Assembly: GCA_964485635.1 (NCBI GenBank)
Contig: CAZAJS010000002.1
Location: 1 to 39,528, forward strand
Source of the DNA: CAZAJS01 sp964485635
GTDB taxonomy: Bacteria; Pseudomonadota; Gammaproteobacteria; Francisellales; Francisellaceae
Direction of reading: 5' to 3'
Length of the DNA stretch: 39,528 bases
Shown here: one piece after another, positions 1-6,499 of the stretch
Position numbering within the stretch: position 1 is the stretch's first letter
How the letters are laid out: each line of letters opens with the position of its first letter
Position numbers and translations under genes: made by a program
The notes under the pieces: generated by a model
Seen by the model: the letters and a program-made list of their open reading frames with translations, nothing else
Databases searched by the model: none
Told to the model about the DNA's origin: nothing

Positions 1-1108
1 AATCAGTTAATTCTGACAACCCATGACCTGTTTTTGCCGAAATGTATAAATGATTTGATTGATTGTTTTTAGTGGGTTTAGATGGTAATAAATCAATTTT
101 ATTATGAATATATGTTCTAGGGAGGGTATCGGGGATTTGCTGTAAAAATTCGCTAGCAACTTGTTCAATAGGCGCCGTTTCTGTATCACGCACATCGGCA
201 ATAACAAGTAAATGATCGGCCTTTTTGATTTCATTTAGTGCTCGTTTGATGCCTTCTGTTTCAACAATATCGTTGCTGTATCGTAATCCAGCTGTATCAA
301 TAATATGAAAAGGGATACCTTGAATTTGAATGGTTTCTTTGAGCGTGTCTCGTGTTGTACCTTCAATATCTGTCACAATAGCACTATCACTGCCTGATAA
401 TGCATTAAGTAGACTTGATTTGCCTGCATTAGGCTTACCTGCAATAACAACATTAATGCCTGATTGTAGCAAAACCCCTTGTTGTGTTTGTGCCACTGTA
501 TTTTCAAGCTGTGTTGCAACATGACTAAATCGTTGCTGTAATGCAGCATCAGCTAAAAAGTCAATTTCTTCTTCCGGAAAATCAATGGTTGCTTCAATAT
601 GCATCCGTAGTTCAATCAGGGCTTGTAAAAGCTGATGGATGTGTTGTGAGAAATGTCCTTGAAGTGAATGAATTGCCCCTTTAGCAGCGCTTTCAGAATG
701 CGCATTAATTAAATCTGAAATAGCCTCTGCTTGTGCTAAATCAATTTTATCATTTAAAAAGGCACGTTGGCTAAATTCTCCTGGTTGAGCAATACGTGCT
801 CCAAGATGAACGGCTTCTTGTAAGAGCAAGTTGACGATAATGGGACCACCATGGGCTTGTAATTCAACCACGTTTTCACCTGTAAAAGAATGCGGTGCTT
901 TAAAAAAAAGGCTAATGCCTTGGTCAATCACATTGCCTAAATGGTCATAAAAATCAGCAAAATGCGCGAAACGAGGCTGCAATGTTGTTTGTGTCATTTT
1001 TTGACCAATGGTCTGTGCCTCAGGGCCTGATAGGCGAACAATTCCGACACTGCCTTGACCTGTTGCAGTTGCAATAGCAACAATTGTATCTGAGTGATAA
1101 GTGTGCAT
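1..1108 (-). CDS. mnmE: tRNA uridine-5-carboxymethylaminomethyl modification GTPase MnmE (5' part; gene cut by window edge)
   Basis: With MnmG, MnmE installs the (carboxymethyl)aminomethyl group on wobble U34 of tRNAs in the cytoplasm. About 369 codons are present, starting at ATG 1108 (MHTYHSDTIVAIATATGQGS). Seen: the N-terminal tetrahydrofolate-binding domain (about 1-118, with GSVGIVRLSG and a HGGP segment), a helical domain, then an inserted Ras-like G domain with P-loop GKPNAGKSS (about 224-232), DTAG, NKID and SAKTG near the window edge. The frame is still open at base 2, so the last ~80 residues, including the C-terminal cysteine motif expected of the family (CIGKFC-like), lie outside. 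No strong Shine-Dalgarno is visible. An 82-bp gap separates it from the IHF-like gene upstream, so co-transcription is possible. Identification is firm. Confidence 0.97.
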   Translation of the reverse strand, partial: MHTYHSDTIVAIATATGQGSVGIVRLSGPEAQTIGQKMTQTTLQPRFAHFADFYDHLGNVIDQGISLFFKAPHSFTGENVVELQAHGGPIIVNLLLQEAVHLGARIAQPGEFSQRAFLNDKIDLAQAEAISDLINAHSESAAKGAIHSLQGHFSQHIHQLLQALIELRMHIEATIDFPEEEIDFLADAALQQRFSHVATQLENTVAQTQQGVLLQSGINVVIAGKPNAGKSSLLNALSGSDSAIVTDIEGTTRDTLKETIQIQGIPFHIIDTAGLRYSNDIVETEGIKRALNEIKKADHLLVIADVRDTETAPIEQVASEFLQQIPDTLPRTYIHNKIDLLPSKPTKNNQSNHLYISAKTGHGLSELTD

Positions 1109-1190
1109 GGTTGATGGTTATATTCATTGATGAGCTAAGTAATGATTATAACAAGCTTTGCCATCGGCATCGAGTTGTAGTGGCAAACAA

Positions 1191-1475
1191 TTATAGCGAT
1201 TGCCATAGTGATTTAGCGGGTTTAAATCGAATACGACAATTTTGAAGTGTCGTTTGCTGTGAATGCTTGTTGCTAAAGTTACCGGCATGGCCATGCCGGA
1301 TTGTCGCTGATAGTGAGCCAAAGTCACGGATATCAATGCGCTGTCCTTGTGCTAAGGCATGACTAAATTGCTCGATAATACATTCAAATACGGCATTTGC
1401 TTGTTGTGTTGTTAAATGGCTTTGTTGAGCAAATGCTTTTAAAAAGGTTGAATGCTTAGCTGGTCTATTGGTCAA
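1191..1475 (-). CDS. Divergent IHF-beta/HU-family DNA-binding protein
   Basis: A small basic protein aligning with integration host factor beta: FAQQSHLTTQQANAVFE matches the helical dimerisation part, LAQGQRIDIRDFGSLSATIR matches the family's LAQGERIEIRGFGSF stretch, and RIRFKPAKSL matches the C-terminal HFKPGKEL. Start: I prefer TTG at 1475, preceded by GGAAG at 5-6 nt, because it gives 94 residues, the usual IHF-beta length. An upstream ATG (1511 or 1514) would lengthen the protein by 12-13 residues and increase overlap with the membrane-protein gene from 11 to about 50 bp. Odd: the beta-arm tip, normally RNPKTG with the intercalating proline, reads NFSNKH, so that proline is absent. It is either a specialised nucleoid protein or a degenerating paralogue of a normal IHF-beta elsewhere. 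Confidence 0.7.
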   Translation of the reverse strand: MTNRPAKHSTFLKAFAQQSHLTTQQANAVFECIIEQFSHALAQGQRIDIRDFGSLSATIRHGHAGNFSNKHSQQTTLQNCRIRFKPAKSLWQSL

Positions 1476-1734
1476 TAATTCTTCCGTGTTCAGTGTCACT
1501 GTTTTTTTCATCATTTGATTGGTCTTGATTGGCTTCATAAGCTTGCATTTTTTCAAACTCTTGGCGTAATTTTCGTTTTAAGCGCCATTGCATAATGAAA
1601 ACATAAATGCCAAAAATGACTGCTCCGACAATCGCAATGGGTAGTAAAACAATTCCTAAACAAATCATGATAATAATTTGGAAAAGATTCAATGGGCGTC
1701 CATTGATGACAAATAATCGATTTGGTTGTGGCAT
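1465..1734 (-). CDS. Small inner-membrane protein of unknown function
   Basis: An 89-residue protein with a polar N-terminus (MPQPNRLFVINGRPLN), a long hydrophobic stretch (about 17-50) that could form one long or two short membrane helices, then a basic and acidic cytoplasmic tail (QWRLKRKLRQEFEKMQ followed by DQSNDEKNSDTEH). I do not recognise the family. The size and the pairing with an IHF-beta-like gene recall the E. coli ihfB-lapA (yciS) neighbourhood, but the order is reversed here and no clear LapA motif is visible. Its 3' end overlaps the IHF-like start region, suggesting translational coupling. ATG at 1734 lacks a convincing Shine-Dalgarno. Confidence 0.6.
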   Translation of the reverse strand: MPQPNRLFVINGRPLNLFQIIIMICLGIVLLPIAIVGAVIFGIYVFIMQWRLKRKLRQEFEKMQAYEANQDQSNDEKNSDTEHGRIIDQ

Positions 1735-1887
1735 AACACATTATTATTTCTATGGTCGTTAAATTAATGATAATATAAAATATGCTGTGAACATAAGGTT
1801 TGAATAAAAAATGACACATTAAATTAGTAATGTATATGTGATTTATGCAAAATGTCGCAGAAAGTATCAAGTGCAATGCTTAATGAG

Positions 1888-1916
1888 TTGGCAAACTTAA
1901 AAAAATCGATTATCTT
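1888..1916 (+). promoter_or_regulatory. Sigma-70 promoter of hpf-ptsN-rapZ
   Basis: TTGGCA (1888-1893), 17-bp spacer, TATCTT (1911-1916). Transcription would start near 1922, about 60 nt before the hpf start. The spacing and -35 are good; the -10 is moderate. Confidence 0.55.
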
Positions 1917-1933
1917 TAAGAGTAAGGCAAAAT

Positions 1934-1958
1934 CATAAGGGCATATTGACCCCTTATG
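1934..1958 (+). promoter_or_regulatory. 8-bp perfect stem-loop in the hpf leader
   Basis: CATAAGGG (1934-1941) and CCCTTATG (1951-1958) pair perfectly around a 9-nt loop. The element lies between the predicted transcription start and the hpf ribosome-binding site (1974-1977) and is followed by an A-rich, not T-rich, tract, so it is not an intrinsic terminator. It could stabilise the leader or act as an operator; its function is unknown. Confidence 0.5.
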
Positions 1959-1984
1959 CAATTAAAATAAAAAGGAGCAGTACT

Positions 1985-2323
1985 ATGCAAATGCAAATCA
2001 CCGGACGTCATGTTGAAGTAACAGATAGTTTAAAGCAGTATGTCGAAGAAAAAGTTAATAAAGTTGCGAAGTATTTTGATAATATTACCCATGCTAAAGT
2101 AGTATTAGACGTTGAGCGTGAAAAACATCAGGTTGAAGTTTTATTAAACTTACCAGGCCAAGATATTGTTGCAAAAGCCGATCATACAGATATGTACGCT
2201 GCTGTTGACTTGGTTGAAGAAAAATTAGAAACGCAAGTTAAAAAGTACAAACAAAAAATGAAAAATCATCATGATGCCCATAAGCATGAGCGTTTTGATG
2301 AAGTTGAAACGCAAGATATTTAA
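1985..2323 (+). CDS. hpf: Ribosome hibernation promoting factor (short HPF/YfiA family)
   Basis: It binds the 30S decoding centre of idle ribosomes in stationary phase or stress and promotes inactive 100S dimers. The sequence MQITGRHVEVTDSLKQYVEEKV and the acidic/basic alternation through KVVLDVEREKHQVEVLLNLPG are typical of the family. Start ATG 1985 is chosen because AGGAG (1973-1977) lies 7 nt upstream; a second ATG at 1991 is also possible. At 112 residues it is slightly longer than E. coli HPF (95) because of a polar, His-rich tail (HHDAHKHERFDEVE), but much shorter than the long-form HPF that has its own dimerisation domain. It is first in a tight cluster with ptsN and rapZ, as downstream of rpoN in many gammaproteobacteria; rpoN itself is absent here. 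Confidence 0.95.
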   Translation: MQMQITGRHVEVTDSLKQYVEEKVNKVAKYFDNITHAKVVLDVEREKHQVEVLLNLPGQDIVAKADHTDMYAAVDLVEEKLETQVKKYKQKMKNHHDAHKHERFDEVETQDI

Positions 2324-2335
2324 TTCTTTTAACAA

Positions 2336-2851
2336 ATGATGCAGCAAGAAAATATCGTTGATTTTATTAATGCCCCTAAAATATTTTACCAACGGTTGCG
2401 TTGTGAGAATGTTTTAGCAAAAGCACATTTTGAAAGTCAAAAACGTATTTTTGAGGTCTTAAGCCATTTGTTTGAATCTGAAAATGCGAATTTGAATAGT
2501 GATGACATTTATGAAGGGTTTTATGCCCGAGAACAAATTGGAAGTACAGCATTAGGTAAAGGGGTCGTTTTGCCCCATTGCTCTTTAGCTACAACAGAAA
2601 CCATTGAGGTGGCTGTTTTAACATTACAAGAACCGATTATTGATGAAGCTACAGATATGCCGGCAGATATTTTTATTGGTCTTGTTTTTCCCGAGCAGCA
2701 ACCAGCTGCTCAAAGTTTTATTGCGCAATTGATTCACTTTATAAAACAAGATGCTGTGCTACAATCTGTCAGAGATGCTGAGACGAATGAGGCATTAATT
2801 GATGCTTTACAGTTAACACAATCAGATTGGCGGATGGGGATATTTGGGTGA
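2336..2851 (+). CDS. ptsN: PTS IIA-Ntr regulatory protein PtsN
   Basis: Nitrogen-PTS EIIA: a phospho-carrier that regulates potassium transport and other targets rather than importing sugar. The family block REQIGSTALGKGVVLPHC corresponds to RERxGSTGIGKGIAIPHG of E. coli; His81 is the expected phosphorylation site, followed here by Cys instead of Gly. At 171 residues it is near the usual ~160. It starts only 12 nt after hpf at tandem ATGs (2336/2339) without a visible Shine-Dalgarno, so translational coupling is likely. Its stop overlaps the rapZ GTG start (GTGA). No NPr-encoding ptsO follows rapZ, so the phosphate donor must be encoded elsewhere or be missing. Confidence 0.93.
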   Translation: MMQQENIVDFINAPKIFYQRLRCENVLAKAHFESQKRIFEVLSHLFESENANLNSDDIYEGFYAREQIGSTALGKGVVLPHCSLATTETIEVAVLTLQEPIIDEATDMPADIFIGLVFPEQQPAAQSFIAQLIHFIKQDAVLQSVRDAETNEALIDALQLTQSDWRMGIFG

Positions 2852-3708
2852 GTCAAAAAATTATTATTTTAGCTAGCCTATCTGGTGCAGGGCAGACCAC
2901 TGTTCTTAATATGCTTGAAGATCAAGGTTTTTTGGTGATTGAAAATTTACCTGTTTTTGTTTTAGAGCCAACGATTAATCATTTAACGGAAACAGCGAAA
3001 CAAGACAAAATTGCTATTTGTTTAGAAAGCTATTCAGTGGCTGTTTATCAAGGTGACTGGGATCAATTGAAACGTACCTTAGCATGTTATGGGGAAGTTG
3101 AGTATTGGTTGTTGACAGCACAAATGGACTGCTTGATTGCTCGATATAATCAAACACGCCGACCACATCCTTTAGCAGAGCCAGGACAAAGTCTTGTTGA
3201 AGCAATTGAAAAAAATATTGATTATTTACGATATTTTTCAGCAAAAGCCCATGTTGTGTTAGATACCAGTCAAATCAGTGGGTATCAATTACAAAAAATG
3301 GTTGATAATGCCATCGGGACATCAGATACACGCAATCCAATGCAAATTCAAATTATGTCATTTGGTTTTAAGTATCAAATTCCACCGCGTGTTGATTATA
3401 TTTTTGATGTACGTTGTTTACCAAATCCATATTGGGAGCCCATGTTAAGGCCCTATACAGGCCTAGATCAGCCCGTGCAGTCATTTTTTCAAGGCCAAGA
3501 AATTGTACAACAAATGATTGATGATATTATTGCTTTTATGAAAAAATGGGCAATGGCTCATAGTAAGCTTCGGCGAAATTATTTAGATATTGCGATTGGT
3601 TGTACAGGGGGACAACACCGGTCAGTTTATGTTGCACAAGCTGTTTATCAGGAATTAAAAACCTATTTCCCATCTGTTTGTATTCATCACCAAGCTCTCG
3701 ATGCATAA
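2848..3708 (+). CDS. rapZ: RapZ-family RNase adapter/nucleotide-binding protein with altered Walker A
   Basis: In E. coli, RapZ delivers the sRNA GlmZ to RNase E and so controls glmS. Here the conserved C-terminal signature GCTGGQHRSVYVAQ and MSFGFKYQIPPRVDYIFDVRCLPNPYW are clear, and 286 residues match the usual ~284. The GTG start at 2848 overlaps the ptsN stop by 4 nt; the reading frame extends further upstream, but that would overlap ptsN. Odd: the N-terminal P-loop reads SLSGAGQTT, with Gln in place of the nucleotide-binding Lys of GxxGxGK[ST]. The C-terminus ends HHQALDA, without the Lys/Arg-rich tail that E. coli RapZ uses for RNA binding. No GlmY/GlmZ-like RNA was noticed beside glmS in this window. 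The family call is firm; the molecular activity is uncertain. Confidence 0.92.
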   Translation: MSQKIIILASLSGAGQTTVLNMLEDQGFLVIENLPVFVLEPTINHLTETAKQDKIAICLESYSVAVYQGDWDQLKRTLACYGEVEYWLLTAQMDCLIARYNQTRRPHPLAEPGQSLVEAIEKNIDYLRYFSAKAHVVLDTSQISGYQLQKMVDNAIGTSDTRNPMQIQIMSFGFKYQIPPRVDYIFDVRCLPNPYWEPMLRPYTGLDQPVQSFFQGQEIVQQMIDDIIAFMKKWAMAHSKLRRNYLDIAIGCTGGQHRSVYVAQAVYQELKTYFPSVCIHHQALDA

Positions 3709-3734
3709 AGTGGTTAGATAAAGATGATTATAAT

Positions 3735-3763
3735 TTGACAAGTTTTCAAGAGTTTGTTATAAT
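3735..3763 (+). promoter_or_regulatory. Perfect-consensus sigma-70 promoter for the small HTH gene
   Basis: TTGACA (3735-3740), 17-bp spacer, TATAAT (3758-3763): both hexamers match consensus exactly. Predicted start is near 3770, leaving a leader of about 110 nt before ATG 3881. Confidence 0.85.
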
Positions 3764-3770
3764 GTCAATA

Positions 3771-3851
3771 CATTTGAAAGTCAAAAGGTTAAAAAACTTA
3801 AAGATTTAATTCTTTATTAATATTTACTATGGCAAAATGTCATTTGAAAGT
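3771..3851 (+). repeat. Pair of 11-bp direct repeats in the HTH gene leader
   Basis: CATTTGAAAGT occurs at 3771-3781 and again at 3841-3851, exactly 70 bp apart. Each copy is preceded by an AATGTCA element (about 3761-3767 and 3836-3842). The first copy sits at the predicted transcription start and the second just before the ribosome-binding site, so an operator function is plausible but unproven. Confidence 0.6.
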
Positions 3852-3880
3852 TTATCAAAAATGAGGTGGAGGGCACAATT

Positions 3881-4186
3881 ATGGCAAATCAATATACCGG
3901 TAGCTTTGAACACATTGTTCGTGCCAAATTTAATTGCTCAGCAAAAGAAATTTTACAGCAGTGTGCCAATAAAGGAATGACATATCAGCAGGCTGAAAAA
4001 ATGCTAGGGTTTAAACATGGAACTATTCGCAAATGGGCCAATCGGTATGGAATTAAATTGAAGGCAGGAACTGCTGAACGCGCACCAAAACGGAATGATT
4101 TTATGCGCTTATTCAAAAATAAAGCGATGAACAAATATAATGTATTAAGTCGTTGCTGGGTGATGCATAAATCATCTTCATCATAA
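3881..4186 (+). CDS. Small helix-turn-helix protein, function unknown
   Basis: A 101-residue basic protein. A probable tri-helical DNA-binding domain covers about residues 15-60: SAKEILQQCANKGMTYQQAEKMLGFKHGTIRKWANRYGIKL, where MTYQQAEKMLG-FKHGTIRKWANRYG looks like a helix-turn-helix of homeodomain/Xre-like shape. The tail is Lys/Arg-rich (LKAGTAERAPKRNDFMRLFKNKAMNKY) and ends in a serine run. ATG 3881 is favoured, with purine-rich GGTGGAGGG upstream; a GTG at 3866 would add five residues. A consensus promoter drives it and it is probably monocistronic. It converges on psd, with one base between the two stop codons. I do not recognise a named family; autoregulation through the leader repeats is a guess. 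Confidence 0.75.
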   Translation: MANQYTGSFEHIVRAKFNCSAKEILQQCANKGMTYQQAEKMLGFKHGTIRKWANRYGIKLKAGTAERAPKRNDFMRLFKNKAMNKYNVLSRCWVMHKSSSS

Positions 4187-4187
4187 A

Positions 4188-5006
4188 TTAAGAAATACTT
4201 CCCAAGTCTTGGCCCATTTCGACTGAGTTACAGGGGCGTTGAGTCCATTCGACAAAAGGGCTCATTAGCCCTATTACAGTGGATCCAAAAGCAAAATACC
4301 CAATTTCTTGTCCCTTTTGAAATGTCCAGTTTTCTTGCTGGTAACTTCTTTCGCGGATCATATTTGAGTGGACAATTTCACCTTCCCATCGCGTATGAAT
4401 GCCACAGACAAGCATTGCTCCAATAAGCACTAGAATAAAAGGTCCCTGCTGGGTTTCAAAAAAACAGACAAGTCGCTCATTGCGGCCAAAAAGTCCTGTA
4501 ATATGATTTGTTGCATGTGGGTTAACTGGAAAAAATGCCCCTGGGATGTATCTTGTTTTAACTAGCTGGCCAGTGATCGGCATATGGATACGGTGATAAT
4601 TAGATGGTGCTAAATAAATGGTGAAAAAGCTTTGTAAATTAGGCATGGATTCACCAATAAGTTTAGAAACTTTAATCGTTTCTTTTTTTGCTTGAAGTAA
4701 CGTATCATTGTTAATTCGGTCAGCTTGACTCAGCGTTCCATCTGCTGGACTGACCAAATCCGCAGCTGCAATCGGGCGTGCTGAAGGTTGTAATTGACGT
4801 GTAAAAAAAGCATTAAAACTTTTATAAGCCTGCGGATCAGAAATCACTGCTTGATCAAGCTGGATATTAAATTGACGCATGGCTTTTTGAATCAACCAAT
4901 TTTTAAGCCAAGGACGTTGACTGTTAGCGATTTTTTTTGCCAATTTTGTTAAACTTTTTTTAGGCAGACAGTATAGAATAATGGTTTTAATTTGGTCTGT
5001 TAACAC
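4188..5006 (-). CDS. psd: Phosphatidylserine decarboxylase proenzyme
   Basis: Converts phosphatidylserine to phosphatidylethanolamine at the inner membrane through a pyruvoyl group made by self-cleavage. Seen: FNAFFTRQL near residue 64, SPADGT (catalytic Asp89), NYHRIHMP (His141) and the cleavage motif FGST (Gly241-Ser242), where E. coli has LGST; the Phe variant keeps the essential Gly-Ser bond. At 272 residues it fits a bacterial type I Psd. The start is GTG at 5006, with AAGGA 8-9 nt upstream. It is divergent from sdaA across a 120-bp gap and convergent with the HTH gene. No pssA is in the window. Confidence 0.96.
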   Translation of the reverse strand: MLTDQIKTIILYCLPKKSLTKLAKKIANSQRPWLKNWLIQKAMRQFNIQLDQAVISDPQAYKSFNAFFTRQLQPSARPIAAADLVSPADGTLSQADRINNDTLLQAKKETIKVSKLIGESMPNLQSFFTIYLAPSNYHRIHMPITGQLVKTRYIPGAFFPVNPHATNHITGLFGRNERLVCFFETQQGPFILVLIGAMLVCGIHTRWEGEIVHSNMIRERSYQQENWTFQKGQEIGYFAFGSTVIGLMSPFVEWTQRPCNSVEMGQDLGSIS

Positions 5007-5126
5007 AAAGCAGTTCCTTTAATCGATAGCCGGATCTATTGTACTATAAATATTTACTTTTTGCAGGGGGTATTTTATGGTGGGAAATAACTTTATTTCA
5101 ATACTAATCTTAAGGGTGTCGGAAAA

Positions 5127-6482
5127 ATGAGCGTTAGTATCTTTGATTTATATTCGATTGGTATCGGGCCATCATCTTCACATACGGTTGGTCCAATGCG
5201 GGCTGCTTATACATTTTTAAACCAGCAGGAGGAGGCTTTGCTTGCTAAAGCTGATCAGCTGGTCATTCATTTATATGGATCATTATCCTTAACTGGGAAG
5301 GGGCATGCGACCGATAAAGCAGTTGTGTATGGGGCTTTAGGTTATCAGCCACAAACCATTGATATTCAAGCAGCTGAACAAGCACGTCAAGCGATTAATG
5401 AAAATGAAATGATTCAATTATTAGGTAAATATCAAGTCGCTTTCAATCTGAATGATGCGATTGTTTTTCATAATGAGGCTTTGCCAGAACATGCTAATGG
5501 AATGCGTTTTGTTTTATATCAAGCGCAACAGGTGTTAGTTGAGCAAACGTTTTTTTCAATTGGAGGTGGATTTATTCTGAGTGCCGAGGCTATGGCTGAG
5601 AATGATCCTAAGCCAGCTAATATCGTTGAAGTTCCTTATGAATTTTCAACAGCCAAAGAACTTTTAGCATTGACACAAGAGCATGATCTGACAATTCCTC
5701 AATTGATGTGGCATAATGAAATTAGCCAAAGATCGCCAGAAGAGGTTAAATCTCAAATTATGGCGATTTGGCATGTAATGGATGATTCCATTCAACGTGG
5801 CCAAACTCATCGAGGCATTTTGCCAGGCGGGCTAGAGGTTAAACGTCGTGCGGCGAGCATGACAGAACGTTTAATGGCAGATAAAGTTGGTTATCATGAT
5901 ATGAACTGGATGAATATGTTTGCCATCGCTGTTAATGAAGAAAATGCCGCAGGTCAAAAAGTGGTGACTGCACCGACGAATGGGTCAGCGGGTGTTATTC
6001 CGGCGGTGATGAAATACTATTTAGTGAATAATCCGTCAGATGAACAAACAATTATTGACTTTATGCTGACAACAGCAGCGATTGGGATTTTATATAAAAA
6101 AGGTGCTTCTATCTCGGCGGCTGAAGTCGGATGCCAGGGAGAAATTGGGGTTGCATCATCGATGGCAGCTGCCGGTTATGCTGCGCTTTATGGAGCAAAT
6201 GCATTACAAATCGCTAATGCTGCTGAGATTGCCATGGAACATAGTTTAGGAATGACCTGTGATCCAATCAAAGGACTTGTCCAAATTCCTTGTATTGAGC
6301 GTAATACCATGGGAGCAATGCGAGCCGTGAATTCTGCCAAACTTGCATTATTAGGCGATGGAACACATGTAGTGCCATTAGATAGTGTGATTAAAACAAT
6401 GATGCAGACAGGTCAAGATATGTCGACAAGATACAAGGAAACCGCACAAGCGGGGTTAGCTGTAAATTTACCGGCTTGTTAA
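5127..6482 (+). CDS. sdaA: L-serine ammonia-lyase (iron-sulfur type)
   Basis: Deaminates L-serine to pyruvate and ammonia using a [4Fe-4S] cluster. The N-terminus (SVSIFDLYSIGIGPSSSHT-VGPMRAA) is diagnostic of the single-chain gammaproteobacterial form. Cluster ligands Cys336, Cys378 and Cys389 are present with the 42- and 11-residue spacing of the E. coli enzyme. Length is 451 residues (E. coli 454). Start ATG 5127 has a GGTGTCGG-like purine tract upstream. A TATAAA box at 5045-5050 could be its -10, but I see no good -35. It is 17 bp upstream of the lipoprotein gene and may head a three-gene unit with it and nadM. Serine catabolism suggests amino acids serve as carbon source. Confidence 0.97.
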   Translation: MSVSIFDLYSIGIGPSSSHTVGPMRAAYTFLNQQEEALLAKADQLVIHLYGSLSLTGKGHATDKAVVYGALGYQPQTIDIQAAEQARQAINENEMIQLLGKYQVAFNLNDAIVFHNEALPEHANGMRFVLYQAQQVLVEQTFFSIGGGFILSAEAMAENDPKPANIVEVPYEFSTAKELLALTQEHDLTIPQLMWHNEISQRSPEEVKSQIMAIWHVMDDSIQRGQTHRGILPGGLEVKRRAASMTERLMADKVGYHDMNWMNMFAIAVNEENAAGQKVVTAPTNGSAGVIPAVMKYYLVNNPSDEQTIIDFMLTTAAIGILYKKGASISAAEVGCQGEIGVASSMAAAGYAALYGANALQIANAAEIAMEHSLGMTCDPIKGLVQIPCIERNTMGAMRAVNSAKLALLGDGTHVVPLDSVIKTMMQTGQDMSTRYKETAQAGLAVNLPAC

Positions 6483-6499
6483 ACACATAGGAAAATCTC

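Noticed and set aside
7..234. Minus-strand open frame of 75 codons at the left edge
   Set aside because: It lies out of frame inside mnmE, whose GTPase motifs are read through the same bases.
1124..1336. 70-codon minus-strand frame overlapping the IHF-like gene
   Set aside because: No family resemblance; the other frame aligns with IHF-beta to its last residues. I also asked whether it restored the missing RNPKTG by frameshift; it does not.
1553..1876. 107-codon minus-strand frame over the membrane protein gene and hpf upstream region
   Set aside because: Cys/His/Ile-rich low-complexity translation, no ribosome-binding site, and it covers the hpf promoter.
1888..1905. Sigma-54 promoter for hpf (TTGGCA start)
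   Set aside because: The second element (TTGC at -12) is absent at the required spacing, while a 17-bp spaced sigma-70 -10 is present.
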